A DNA stretch of 64,000 nucleotides, taken from Balanoglossus misakiensis (taxonomy: Eukaryota; Hemichordata). The stretch covers positions 4,526,001 to 4,590,000 of the forward strand of contig CM082578.2 in NCBI GenBank assembly GCA_040954595.2, in the 5' to 3' direction. Shown here piece after piece: positions 33,011 through 44,399 of this stretch. Within the stretch, counting starts at the first letter, position 1. Every line of letters begins with the position of its first letter. The translations under genes were made by a program, and so were the position numbers. The notes under the pieces are model-generated. The model had not been told where the DNA came from. It saw only the letters and a list, made by a program, of their open reading frames with translations, and did no database searches.

Positions 33011-34588
33011 GGTACAATAATTATGACATTTAAATGTGAGCTTATCAGCATGGCCACAGGAAATAAAAATCTTGAACTGATCGATGCTAAATTGTGGTAC
33101 CAGGTGTAAGGAATGGGTAAGCGTAGCAATATGCCACACCTGTCGGGTAGAAAAATGGAATTTCCTCTGACGCCTGCAAGAACAATTAACTGATTTTTTA
33201 AAAAAAGAGATTCGAACCCACATCTAACGCACCAATTCACGAAGGAAGATCCGCATACAAAAAGTCTTCGCCGATTTTTGTTATTGTTTGGTCATGTAGA
33301 TCCCATCTGTAACAAGTCTGCACAAAACATAAGTGCTCTCATTCTTGCCCCGTTCAATAGAACACCCGTCAAGTTCAAGTCTGTTCTAACAGAATTAAAA
33401 TAATTAAAATCAATATACTTTGCCAACTCCAAAGAGCACGTATAGTTCAATCGGTACCATCTGTTGTGACGAAAATTGAAGTTTCGATCGTGGCGTTTTG
33501 ATTTTAATTACAGTGACAGGGCAGTGACCCAGAGATGATCGTTCATTGGTTAAATTACGCAACTTTTGTTATGCAAAATAGGGTCATGTTGGGTCAGTTA
33601 ACAGTGGTTTAGTTCATGTCACGAGATCGCATCAGCGATATCCGACAATAGCGATAGCAAAAAAGATAGTCGTAGTGAAATATACTGACAACTAAATGTT
33701 TTTTTACTCAGACGGTATTTGGGAAGGACAATACATGTTCAATAATCCCCTGTTTCGTCAACTACAACGCTCATACTGGTCTAGAACCTAGCGTTCGTTC
33801 TTTACACAGAAAGTAGTCCCACTTGTTCCTTATTTGCATACAATATCGTGCAAATACATGCACTTGTTCAGTAAATGCCCGGGTCAGTAGTTTGCGTCGA
33901 GACGTACCAAAATTGGCTAGGGAAAACTGATGATACGTGTGATGCATGATTATATGTTCTATTAGTAGGAACCATAACAATGCAGGAGATTTACAACGAC
34001 TCGAGCATGCAATTTTAGCGCGCTTTCAACAGGGACTATTTTATCTCATTTGAATAGCTTCTGCGGAAACAGACACTTTTATTTTGCGGACAACAACAGC
34101 AAAATAATCAGCTGTACATTTGCAATAAGATATGTATCATAATTCTTTAACAGTTTACCTATAGTGGAAATAAACACGCACGTATATATTTAGCCACACT
34201 ATTGGTTCCGCATATTTATGGGTCGGATTAATTTGATCATGGGTAACAAATCTATGTATGGCCTATGTTTTCATTGATGCACGTATGTGGTGCATGCGAA
34301 CTATTTTGCGTGCAAGATGCTAGCTTTTTATAGTGATCTTACTATTTCATGACATTTATTTGTCTGTCACATTGTTAACTAGAACTACTCATACGCATAG
34401 GAGAGTGCGATTTAATGACTTTCAGTATGCATTTAGGTAAAGAAAAGAACCTCGAAATCAACGATCTTCTGATCATGTTAATACTGATGATCCTATGTCT
34501 CGTAAACATTTAAACTGTAGAATAAAAATGAAAAATACATTATAAAGGCATAAGCATAATTTTAATTTATTGCTCGTTTTATTTTTCA
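33011..34588. other. Non-coding region upstream of the TRIM gene
   Basis: No gene was recognised. It must hold the TRIM promoter and 5' exon, since a splice acceptor lies just upstream of the ATG. On the minus strand at about 33205-33245 is a GGGTTCGAATC sequence like a tRNA B box, and near 33447-33490 a TAGTTCAATCGG A-box-like sequence followed by GTTTCGATC. Both could be worn tRNA-derived SINE promoters. Confidence 0.35.
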
Positions 34589-34589
34589 G
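34571..34589 (+). promoter_or_regulatory. 3' splice acceptor in the TRIM 5' UTR
   Basis: GCTCGTTTTATTTTTCAG is a clear pyrimidine-tract acceptor 40 bp before the ATG, implying a non-coding upstream exon that I cannot place. Confidence 0.7.
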
Positions 34590-34629
34590 CTCTGGTTGAT
34601 ACACAATTGTCAAAAGTTGATCAGTTGCC

Positions 34630-37600
34630 ATGGCTACTGCAAAGGAAGTGACCGCTGATGACATTTTGGACCAAATAGGTGAGGAGTTTCTGACATGTAC
34701 AATTTGTTTTGAACAATTTATCAATCCAAAGATCCTTCCCTGTCACCACACATACTGTGAACAGTGTCTACACCAACTGGTGAAGAAAAGTGGTGGAAAA
34801 CTGACTTGTCCTTCATGCAGAAAAGAGTGTCATCTTGAAGGATGTGGTCTTCAAAATCTTGAGACGAATTTCTACTTGAACTCACTGCTGGATACAGTTC
34901 AGAAACGACCAGAACGCGAATCTGCTGACCACCATAAAAAGTGTGAAGTTTGTGATGACAATGAGGCTTCACACATTTGCATTGACTGCCATCTACAGTA
35001 CTTCTGTACCAGTTGCAGTAAACTACACACGAAATTAAAGGTGACTGTGAAGCACAACATTCTACTAATCGATCAGTATAATAGACAACGATCTTCTGAT
35101 CCATCAAGTATATTACCAATCGCTTACTGTAGTGAGCATACGACAACAGAATCCATGTTTTACTGCGTTACCTGCCAAGTACCGATTTGTTCCAACTGTA
35201 CAGTAATTGAACATCCAAGTAAGAACCACGATTATAAGTACCTGATACACGTCGCTACTGAATACAAAGATAAACTGTTGGGAGATATTCAGAAGTTAGA
35301 GGTGAAAGCCACAGAAGCTGATGAGAGTAAATCTGCAGCCGTGAATATTCTTGATGAATATCGCAGACAACCTGACATTGAAAAAGAAAGGGTGATGAAG
35401 AAGGCCGCTGATATGAGAAAAAGAAACAAAGCAGAAGAGGAGATGCTAATTGCTCAAGTAGAAACGGAATACGAAACAAGAATTCAACTCCAACAGAATC
35501 ACATCGATGATCTTCAGCTCAGATACAGTAGAACGGTCAGTATGATCAATTACTTGGAAATGCTGATTCGTCATAAGAATGCAACGCAGATTTTACTGAT
35601 ACAAGAAGGTGTCGATCACTGCATTCAGGAATTGAAAGGATTGGAAAACATAGTCGCCGTTGATCATGGAGAAGTTGAATTTGTCCCATCCAATGATACA
35701 GAGAAGCTTGTTGGGTCAATCATTAGAATGGGTGGAACAAGTCACGATAAAACACAATCCAACGTTGAACAGACGTCTAGAAATGACACTAACATACTTG
35801 AAAGTCATGTCCCGCAAACAAATGTTTACACGGAAACTAATTTACCCGACAGCGTTCAACGACAAATTCGCAATGGCTTCCTGACCTGCACAATTTGTTT
35901 TGAACGATTCACAAATGCCAAAATTCTGCCATGTCATCACACGTTCTGTGAATGCTGCTTGAAGACTCTCATGAACGGAAGTGAGGACACACTTGACTGC
36001 CCTTCCTGTGGGACAAAATGTCAGCTTTCAGAATCAGGCATAGCAGGCCTTCCGAACAACACCTACATACGATCGTTGCTAGGTGCCCAGCCAGATGAAC
36101 CACATACTTGCAAATCACCTGTAACCCAATGTGAAGTATGTGAGAAAGAGGATGCCACACATATTTGCATCGACTGTCAGTTACAGAATTATTGTGACAA
36201 TTGTGCCAAATTACACAAAAAATCCAAACCACCGAAGCCACATAACATTCTCTTGGTTGACGAATACAAGCACGCGAGAGTTCGTGATCCATCTGCCATA
36301 CAACCAATGTCATACTGTACAACCCACACAGCATTTCCGGTCAATTTGTACTGCAATACATGCAAGGTACCGATCTGTTCTGCTTGTACTGAAACTGATC
36401 ATCAAAGGGATCATCATGACGTTGATCTACTGACTCCAGTGTCAGATAAATACATTCAGGAATTGTCGGAATCAATTCAAACGTTGAAAGAGAAAGCCTG
36501 TACATTTAACAAAGAAACAAGTGAAGCAGTACCTGCTAAAAATACTTTAAGGATAAAGAAGTTAACAACACGGCACATGATAGTTCAGAAATCTGCGACC
36601 GTACATGATAAAGTCGAGAGAGAGGAGAAGGCGTTGTTAGCGGAATTACAGAATGAGTATGACGCGAAGATCAAACAGCAAGAAAGTGACATAGATGATC
36701 TGCAGATAAAATATGGTAAACTTGTGAGCATGATAGGCTACATTGAAATGGTGAAACACCACAAGAACGCAGCTGAACTGATGGCAATCAAAGACAATGT
36801 GGAACAACGTATCAAAGACCTGATGCAGATTGTAACCAAACCAGACATTAAATGGGAAATGGTGGTGTTTCAAACTTGTGATGACGTCAGAGAAGGAGAC
36901 CTTGTAGGAGATGTGAGATGTGATGCGTGTGTCTCAAAGTGTACAGTTGACAACATTCTACAGAGACTCATCAACGGCATGAGCGTCGATCTTTTGATTA
37001 CAACCAGAGACAGCAGAGGCAAAGCAGTAAATCCAAGACAAGAGGTGAAAGTGGTCGTGTTGAAGCCAGATGGTTCTGATGAAGATGTTCCGGTGGCTGT
37101 AAAGAGAAACGGCACCCATGCAGGGACAATACATTGTGATTTGGTAGGAAAGTATCAGATGACTGTGTCTGTGGGTGGTCAAGTCATACCTGGGTCTCCT
37201 TTAGAAATTCGAGTACTCATACCTTTGGTGAAGACTATTGGAATGGGGGGAGAAGAAGAAGGGCACTTCAAATATCCACTTGGTTTGGCAGTTACTAAAG
37301 ATGGTAACTTGGTAGTGGCTGATGGATGGAACAACAGTATGAAGATAATAGATTTTGATGGAAATATCAAGAAGATACTAAAATTCACTAAATTTGAGAA
37401 AAAATTTCAACCTGGTGACGTGGCAATATCTGAGGACGGTCTACTCTTCATGACTGATTGGGGTAATCAGCAAATTGTAGTGAGTGATGATAACGGACGC
37501 GTCGTGAGATGTTTCGGACAAAAAGAGATGAAACATCCGTTATGCATTGGCATAAATCCACTGAATGATGCAGTCTTCGTCTCGGATTGGGATGGAGAGG

Positions 37601-38070
37601 GGGATGACACTGACAAGGATGGACACTGCATCAGGAAATACACCCAAGACGGCAAGTACATCAAATCGATCGGAAGTTACGGTACTAACAAGGGTCAGTT
37701 TAAAGCACCATATTTCATGGACTTTGACAACGACGGAAATATGTATGTATCCGACTTTAATAATCACCGTGTCCAGGTGTTCGATGCAAATGATGAATTT
37801 GTACGTACATTCGGAAGTAATCGTGAAAACAATGGACAGTTCAAACATCCATCTGGGATTGTTGTAAGCAAAGATAAATTTGTCTATGTAAATGATTGCA
37901 TTGCTAACAGTGTACATAAGTTTGACATCAATGGCCAATTCATATATCGCATCGACAGTGGCAAGGATGAACTCAAACGTCCGAGAGGCATTGCACTGAT
38001 AATGGACGAGAAACCAAAAGTAGTCGTGGCTGACAGCAATAATCATTGCATAAAAATCTTTCAAGATTAA
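34630..38070 (+). CDS. TRIM-NHL protein with two tandem RING/B-box/coiled-coil modules
   Basis: 1,146 codons in one uninterrupted exon. The start ATG is in good context (TTGCCATGGC). Module 1: RING C3HC4 (C23-C63), B-box 1 (C105-H133), B-box 2 (C167-H200), coiled coil about 205-340. Module 2: RING (C420-C460), B-box 1 (C501-H529), B-box 2 (C563 to about H595), coiled coil about 600-740. Then a filamin-like domain (about 775-865) and a six-bladed NHL propeller (about 865-1146; repeats such as GHFKYPLGLAVTKDGNLVVA). RING domains act as E3 ubiquitin ligases, and NHL propellers of TRIM2/3/71-type proteins bind RNA or protein. Ordinary TRIM-NHL proteins have one RBCC. All RING and B-box zinc ligands are present in both modules, so both look functional. 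A single coding exon suggests a retrogene-like origin or expansion. Confidence 0.95.
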   Translation: MATAKEVTADDILDQIGEEFLTCTICFEQFINPKILPCHHTYCEQCLHQLVKKSGGKLTCPSCRKECHLEGCGLQNLETNFYLNSLLDTVQKRPERESADHHKKCEVCDDNEASHICIDCHLQYFCTSCSKLHTKLKVTVKHNILLIDQYNRQRSSDPSSILPIAYCSEHTTTESMFYCVTCQVPICSNCTVIEHPSKNHDYKYLIHVATEYKDKLLGDIQKLEVKATEADESKSAAVNILDEYRRQPDIEKERVMKKAADMRKRNKAEEEMLIAQVETEYETRIQLQQNHIDDLQLRYSRTVSMINYLEMLIRHKNATQILLIQEGVDHCIQELKGLENIVAVDHGEVEFVPSNDTEKLVGSIIRMGGTSHDKTQSNVEQTSRNDTNILESHVPQTNVYTETNLPDSVQRQIRNGFLTCTICFERFTNAKILPCHHTFCECCLKTLMNGSEDTLDCPSCGTKCQLSESGIAGLPNNTYIRSLLGAQPDEPHTCKSPVTQCEVCEKEDATHICIDCQLQNYCDNCAKLHKKSKPPKPHNILLVDEYKHARVRDPSAIQPMSYCTTHTAFPVNLYCNTCKVPICSACTETDHQRDHHDVDLLTPVSDKYIQELSESIQTLKEKACTFNKETSEAVPAKNTLRIKKLTTRHMIVQKSATVHDKVEREEKALLAELQNEYDAKIKQQESDIDDLQIKYGKLVSMIGYIEMVKHHKNAAELMAIKDNVEQRIKDLMQIVTKPDIKWEMVVFQTCDDVREGDLVGDVRCDACVSKCTVDNILQRLINGMSVDLLITTRDSRGKAVNPRQEVKVVVLKPDGSDEDVPVAVKRNGTHAGTIHCDLVGKYQMTVSVGGQVIPGSPLEIRVLIPLVKTIGMGGEEEGHFKYPLGLAVTKDGNLVVADGWNNSMKIIDFDGNIKKILKFTKFEKKFQPGDVAISEDGLLFMTDWGNQQIVVSDDNGRVVRCFGQKEMKHPLCIGINPLNDAVFVSDWDGEGDDTDKDGHCIRKYTQDGKYIKSIGSYGTNKGQFKAPYFMDFDNDGNMYVSDFNNHRVQVFDANDEFVRTFGSNRENNGQFKHPSGIVVSKDKFVYVNDCIANSVHKFDINGQFIYRIDSGKDELKRPRGIALIMDEKPKVVVADSNNHCIKIFQD

Positions 38071-38078
38071 TAGTCATT

Positions 38079-38467
38079 ACGGGCCCAAGCCAAGCCAGGC
38101 TTGGGCCCGTATTGGTTTCGTTGGGGTTTTTCTTTCTTTACGGGCCCAAGCCAAGCCAGGCTTGGGCCCGTATTGGTTTCGTTGGGGTTTTTTAGGGCCC
38201 AAGCGCATACCAGCGCTTGGGCCCTATTGGTTTCGTTGGGGTTTTTACGGGCCCAAGCCAAGCCAGGCTTGGGCCCGTATTGGTTTCGTTGGAATTTTTA
38301 GGGCCCAAGCGCATACCAGCGCTTGGGCCCTATTGGTTTCGTTGGGGTTTTTCTGTCTTTCCTTCTTTCTTCTTTCTTCTTTAGGGCCCAAGCGCAAGCC
38401 AGCGCTTGGGCCCTATTGGTTTCGTTGGGGTTTTTAGGGCCCAAGCGCATACCAGCGCTTGGGCCCT
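38079..38467. repeat. Seven 32-bp GC-rich hairpins in tandem
   Basis: Hairpins occupy 38079-38110, 38140-38171, 38194-38225, 38247-38278, 38300-38331, 38383-38414 and 38436-38467. Each has a 13-bp perfect stem and 6-base loop. Type A stem is ACGGGCCCAAGCC (copies 1, 2, 4) and type B is AGGGCCCAAGCGC (copies 3, 5, 6, 7); the loop is AAGCCA or ATACCA. Between them is a constant ATTGGTTTCGTTGGGGTTTT spacer of 21-22 bp, lengthened by TTTC tracts in two places. They begin 9 bp after the TRIM stop codon. Confidence 0.95.
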
Positions 38468-39919
38468 ATTGGTTTCGTTGGGGTTTTTCTGTCTTTCTTC
38501 TTTCTTTATTCTTCTGTCATTTCTTTGTCGCTCTAGATCTCAGACACCGCTGCAGGTACACTTCTCAAACTTGCTACAGTGGTCAAGGGCAATGGGTAGT
38601 CGTGCATTGAACTCTTGAATTTTAAATTAGTCACGTGACATGGCGGCCATATTGGATTTTCTGAAAAAATGCAAATCTCAGATCTCAGAAACTACATGTC
38701 AGATTTACTTCAGATTTGGTGTGCGGGTAGTGTACCTTCTGCCCATCATTTTTGTAATTGGATATTTTGCTGTCAATGTTGCAGTTTTTTTGCTACAGTT
38801 GTTTTTCTGAAATCTGGTCAAAATTTCAAAAATCTTCTTCTCCAGAACCGACGATAACCGAGTCACGCGGTTTGGGATATGTGGTCACCAAACTGAGGTC
38901 TATCAAGTTTGCGAAGATCATTGTGATTGGTCGAAGATTATGGCGGCCATATTGGATCTTCGAAAAACCCTAGTAAAATTTCAAAAATCTTCTTCTCAAG
39001 AACCGGCGATAACTGAGTCACAAGATTTGGTGTGTGTGGTCAGTAAACAGATGTCTATCAAGTTTGCGAAGAGGAATGTGATTGGTCGAAGATTATGGCG
39101 GCCATATTGGATTTTGTGAAAAACGATTAAAAAGTAAAAATTCCCTTTCTTGCCTAAAAATTAATAGCACAGAAATTCTTTTTATGGATATGAATCATCA
39201 TATGCCAAGAATAAGCTATAAATATTTTGGTAATTTTGGCAATGACCTTTGACCTACTTTTGACGCATCATTTTTCTGCATATCTAGTTCCAGGCTAACC
39301 AATGGGGCTATAAGTTTGGTTTTTGATGTATGTGGATTTGTATGTGATCAAAAAATGTTGCTACTTTTCATGACCCCTTTGACCTCTGCTGACCTCATTA
39401 AATATGCACATACCTAATTAACGATGAACCAATAGACCTAGAGGTTTTGTTTTTGTTATACATGGACCAGTATGGGGTCAAAATATTTTGCCCAAATGTT
39501 GGGTGACCTCGGGTGACCTTTGACCTACTTTTGCATATCTCGACATCCATAGCAGATACAGCCTTGGCGTTTGGAGGTATGGGGCCATAATGAAAAGCCA
39601 AAGTTTTGGGTCACCTGTGACACCTGCTTAACTCATTATTTATGTGCATACCTAATTCCGGGCTAACCAAAAGGGCTAGAGGTCTGGTTTTTGTTGGACA
39701 TGGACCACTATGGGTCAAAATTTTCTGCCCAAATTGTGGGTGACCTCTGGGTGACCTTGACCTACTTAAAACTATATCAACACCAAATATAGATATAACC
39801 TTGATATTTCATGGGATAAAACACAGCATTATGTTTCTACTCATTAATTATGTGCATATCTAATAATCAGATCAGATAATAGAGCTTGGGCCCGGACAAT
39901 GCTGCTTGCAGCTTTAATT
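38468..39919. repeat. Array unit 1
   Basis: 1,452 bp. The only unit preceded by hairpin heads, with a variant start (TTCTTCTGTCATTTC). It contains a few copies of the 240-bp subrepeat. Confidence 0.9.
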
Positions 39920-42047
39920 CTTTCTTTATTCTTGTGTCAATTCTTTGACCCACGAGATCTCAGACACCGCTGCAGGTACACTTCTGAAACTTGCTACAGT
40001 GGTCAAGGTCAATGAGTAGTCGTGCATTGAACCCTTGAATTTTTAATTAGTCACATGACCTGGCGGCCATCTTGGATTTTCTGAAAAAATGCAAATCTCA
40101 GATCTCAGAAACTACAAGTCAGATCGACTTCAAATTTGGCATGCTGGTAGACTACCTTCTTGCAATCATTTTTGTAATTGGAAATTATACTGACAAAGTT
40201 GCAATTTTTTGCTACAATTTTTTTTCTGAAATCTGGCTTAAATTTCAAAAATCTTCTTCTCCAGAACCAGTGATAACCGAGTCACGCGGTTTGGGGTATG
40301 TGGTCACCTAACTGATGTCTATCAAGTTTGCGAAGATCATTGTGATTGGTTGAAGATTATGGCAGCCATATTGGATTTTCGAAAAACCATAGTAAAATTT
40401 CAAAAATCTTCTTCTCAAGAACCGGCGATAACTGAGTCACAAGATTTGGTGTGTGTGGTCATTAAACAGATGTCTATCAAGTTTGCGAAGAGGAATGTGA
40501 TTGGTCGAAGATTATGGCGGCCATATTGGATTTTGTGAAAAACGATTAAAAAGTAAAAATTCCCTTTCTAGCCTTAAAATTGATAGCACAGAAATTCTTT
40601 TTACGGATATGAATCATCATATGCCAAGAATAAGCTATAAATATTTTGGTAATTTTGGCAATGACCTTTGACCTACTTTTGACGCATGATTTTTCTGCAT
40701 ATCTAATTCCAGGCTAACCAATAGGGCTATAAGTTTGGTTTTTGATGTATGTGGATTTGTATGTGATCAAAAAATGTTGCTACTTTTCATGACCCCTTTG
40801 ACCTCTGGTGACCTCATTAAATATGCACATACCTAATTACAGATGAACCAATAGACCTAGAAGTTTTGTTTTTGTTATACATGGACCAGTATGGGGTCAA
40901 AATATTTTGCCCAAATTTTGGGTGACCTCGGGTGACCTTTGACCTACTTTTGCATATCTTGACATCCACAGCAGATACAGCCTTGGCGTTTGGAGGTATG
41001 GGGCAATAATGAAAAGCCAAAGTTTTGGGTCACCTGTGATACCTGCTTAACTCATTAATTATGTGCATACCTAATTCTAGGCTAACCAAAAGGGCTAGAG
41101 GTCTGTTTTTTGATGGACATGGACCACTATGGGTCAAAATTTTCTGCCCAAATTTTGGATGACCTCAGATGACCTTTGACGTACTTTTGCATATCTCGGC
41201 ATCCAAAGCAGGTACAGCCTTGGCATTTGGAGGTATGGGGCCATAATGAAAAGCCAAAGTTTTGGGTCACCTGTGACACCTGCTTTACTCATTATTTATG
41301 TGCATACCTAATTCTAGGCTAACCAAAAGGGCTAGAGGTCTGTTTTTTGTTGGATATGGACCACTATGGGTCAAAATTTTCTGCCCAAATTTTGGATGAC
41401 CTCGGGTGACCTTTGACCTACTTTTGCATATCTTGACATCCACAGCAGATACAGCCTTGGCGTTTGGAGGTATGGGGCCATAATGTAAAGCCAAAGTTTT
41501 GGGTCACCTGTGACACCTGCTTAACTCATTAATTATGTGCATACCTAATTCTAGGCTAACCAAAAGGGCTAGAGGTCTGTTTTTTGATGGACATGGACAA
41601 CTATGGGTCAAAATTTTCTGCCCAAATTTTGGATGACCTCAGATGACCTTTGACGTACTTTTGCATATCTCGGCATCCAAAGCAGGTACAGCCTTGTCAT
41701 TTGGAGGTATGGGGCCATAATGAAAAGCCAAAGTTTTGGGTCACCTGTGACACCTGCTTTACGCATTATGTATGTGCATACCTAATTCCAGGCTAACCAA
41801 AAGGGCTAGAGGTCTGGTTTTTGTTGGACATGGACCACTATGGGTCAAAATTTTCTGCCCAAATGTTGGGTGACCTCTGGGTGACCTTTGACCTACTTAA
41901 CACTTTAACAGCACCAAACATACATATAACCTTGATATTTCATGGGATAAAACAGCATTATGTTTCTACTCATTAATTATGTGCATATCTAATATCAGAT
42001 CAGATAATAGAGCTTGGGCCCGGACAATGCTGCTTGCAGCTTTAATT
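39920..42047. repeat. Array unit 2 (longest)
   Basis: 2,128 bp. The 240-bp subrepeat (start GGCTAACCAAAAGGGCTAGA) recurs at about 41082, 41322, 41563 and 41803, which accounts for the extra length. Confidence 0.9.
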
Positions 42048-43165
42048 CTGTCTTTCTTTCTTTCTTTCTTTCTTTTTTCTTGTGTCAATTCTTTGTCGCT
42101 CTAGATCTCAGACACCGCTGCAGGTACACTTCTGAAACTTGCTACAGTGGTCAAGGTCAATGAGTAGATGTGCATTGAACCCTTGAATTTTTAATTGGTC
42201 ACGTGACCTGGCGGCCATATTGGATTTTCTGAAAAAATGCAAATCTTAGATCTCAGAAACTACAAGTCAGATCGACTTCAAATTTGGTGTGCAGGTAGTC
42301 TACCTTCTACCCATCATTTTTGTAATTGGATATTTTGCTGTCAATGTTGCAGTTTTTTTGCTACAATTTTTTTTCTGAAATCCAGCTTAAATTTCAAAAA
42401 TCTTCTTCTCTAGAACTGGTGATAACCGAGACACGGGGTTTGGGGTATGTAGTCACCTATCTGATGTCTATCAAGTTTGCGAAGATCTTTGTGATTGGTC
42501 GAAGATTTTGGCGGCCATATTGGATTTTCGTAAAACCTTAGTAAAATTTCAAAAATCTTCTTCTCAAGAACCGGCGATAACCGAGTCACAAGATTTGGTG
42601 TGTGTGGTCATTAAACAGATGTCTATCAAGTTTGCGAAGAGGAATGTGATTGGTCGAAGATTATGGCGGCCATATTGGATTTTGTGAAAAACGATTAAAA
42701 AGTAAAAATTCCCTTTCTAGCCTAAAAATTGATAGCACAGAAATTCTTTTTATGGATATGAATCATCATATGACAAGAATATGCTATAAATATTTTGGTA
42801 ATTTTGGCAATGACCTTTGACCTACTTTTGACACATCATTTTTCTGCATATCTAATTCCAGGCTAACCAATAGGGCTATAAGTTTGGTTTTTGATGTATG
42901 TGGATTAGTGTGTGATCAAAATATTTTGCTACTTTTTGTGACCCCTTTGACCCCTGCTGACCTCATTAAATATGCACATACCTAATTAATGATGAACCAG
43001 TAGACCTAGAGGTTTTGTTTTTGTTATACATGGACCAGTATGGGGTCAAAATATTTTGCCTAAATGTTGGGTGACCTCGGGTGACCTTTGATCTACTTAA
43101 CACTATATCAGCATCAGATCAGATAATAGAGCTTGGGCCCGGACAATGCTGCTTGCAGCTTTAAT
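42048..43165. repeat. Array unit 3
   Basis: 1,118 bp. Nearly identical to unit 5, including the same TTTC tract length. Confidence 0.9.
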
Positions 43166-44399
43166 CTTTCTTTCTTTCTTTATTCTTGTGTCATTTCTTT
43201 GTCGCTCTAGATCTCAGACACAGCTGCAGGTACACTTCTCAAACTTGCTACAGTGGTCAAGGTCAATGGGTAGTCGTGCATTGAACTCTTGAATTTTTAA
43301 TTAGTCAGGTGACATGGCGGCCATATTGGATTTTCTGAAAAAATGCAGATCTCAGATCTCAGAAACTACAAGTCAGATTTACTTCAGATTTGGTGTGCTG
43401 GTAGTGTACCTTCTGCCCATCATTTTTGTAATTGGATATTTTGCTGTCAATGTTGCAGTTTTTTTGCTACAGTTGTTTTTCTGAAATCTGGTCAAAATTT
43501 CAAAAATCTTCTTCTCCAGAACCAGCGATAACCGAGTCACGCGGTTTGGGGTATGTGGTCACCTAACTGATGTCTATCAAGTTTGCGAAGATCATTGTGA
43601 TTGGTCGAAGATTATGGCAGCCATATTGGATTTTAAAAAAAACCTAGTAAAATTTCAAAAATCTTCTTCTCAAGAACCGGCGATAACTGAGTCACAAGAT
43701 TTGGTGTGTGTGGTCATTAAACAGATGTCTATCAAGTTTGCAAAGAGCATTGTGATTGGTCGAAGATTATGGCGGCCATATTGGATTTCGTGAAAAACGA
43801 TTAAAAAGTAAAAATTCCCTTTCTAGCCTAAAAATTGATAGCACAGAAATTCTTTTTATGGATATGAATCATCATATGACAAGAATAAGCTATAAATATT
43901 TTGGTAATTTTGGCAATGACCTTTGACCTACTTTTGACGCATCATTTTTCTGCATATCTAATTCCAGGCTAACCAATAGGGCTATAAGTTTGGTTTTTGA
44001 TGTATGTGGATTTGTATGTGATCAAAAAATTTTGCTACTTTTCATGACCCCTTTGACCTCTGCTGACCTCATTAAATATGCACATACCTAATTACAGATG
44101 AACCAATAGACCTAGAGGTTTTGTTTTTGTTATACATGGACCAGTATGGGGTCAAAATATTTTGCCCCAATGTTGGGTGACCTCGGGTGACCTTTGACCT
44201 AATTTTGCATATCTTGACATCCATAGCAGATACAGCATTGGCGTTTGGAGGTATGGGGCCATAATGAAAAGCCAAAGTTTTGGGTCACCTGTGACACCTG
44301 CTTAACTCATTATTTATGTGCATACCTAATTTCGGGCTAACCAAAAGGGCTAGAGATAATAGAGCTTGGGCCCGGACAATGCTGCTTGCAGCTTTAATT
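43166..44399. repeat. Array unit 4 (internally deleted tail)
   Basis: 1,234 bp. The last subrepeat breaks off at GGGCTAGAG and is joined directly to ATAATAGAGCTTGGG near 44353, skipping the usual pre-tail sequence. Confidence 0.9.

Noticed and set aside
33205-33490. tRNA gene or clear SINE
   Set aside because: Only isolated A-box-like and B-box-like strings are present. No cloverleaf can be drawn with acceptor and anticodon stems, so it is noted only as a weak SINE possibility.
38079-38467. CRISPR-like array (seven 32-bp palindromic repeats with about 21-bp spacers)
   Set aside because: The spacers are all the same sequence, the repeats come in two stem types, and the DNA is clearly animal. 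This is a hairpin tandem repeat.
38101-38618. Overlapping short frames repeating WFRWGF and NPNETN over the hairpins
   Set aside because: They are products of a repeating DNA unit read in several frames, with no start context and no known domain.
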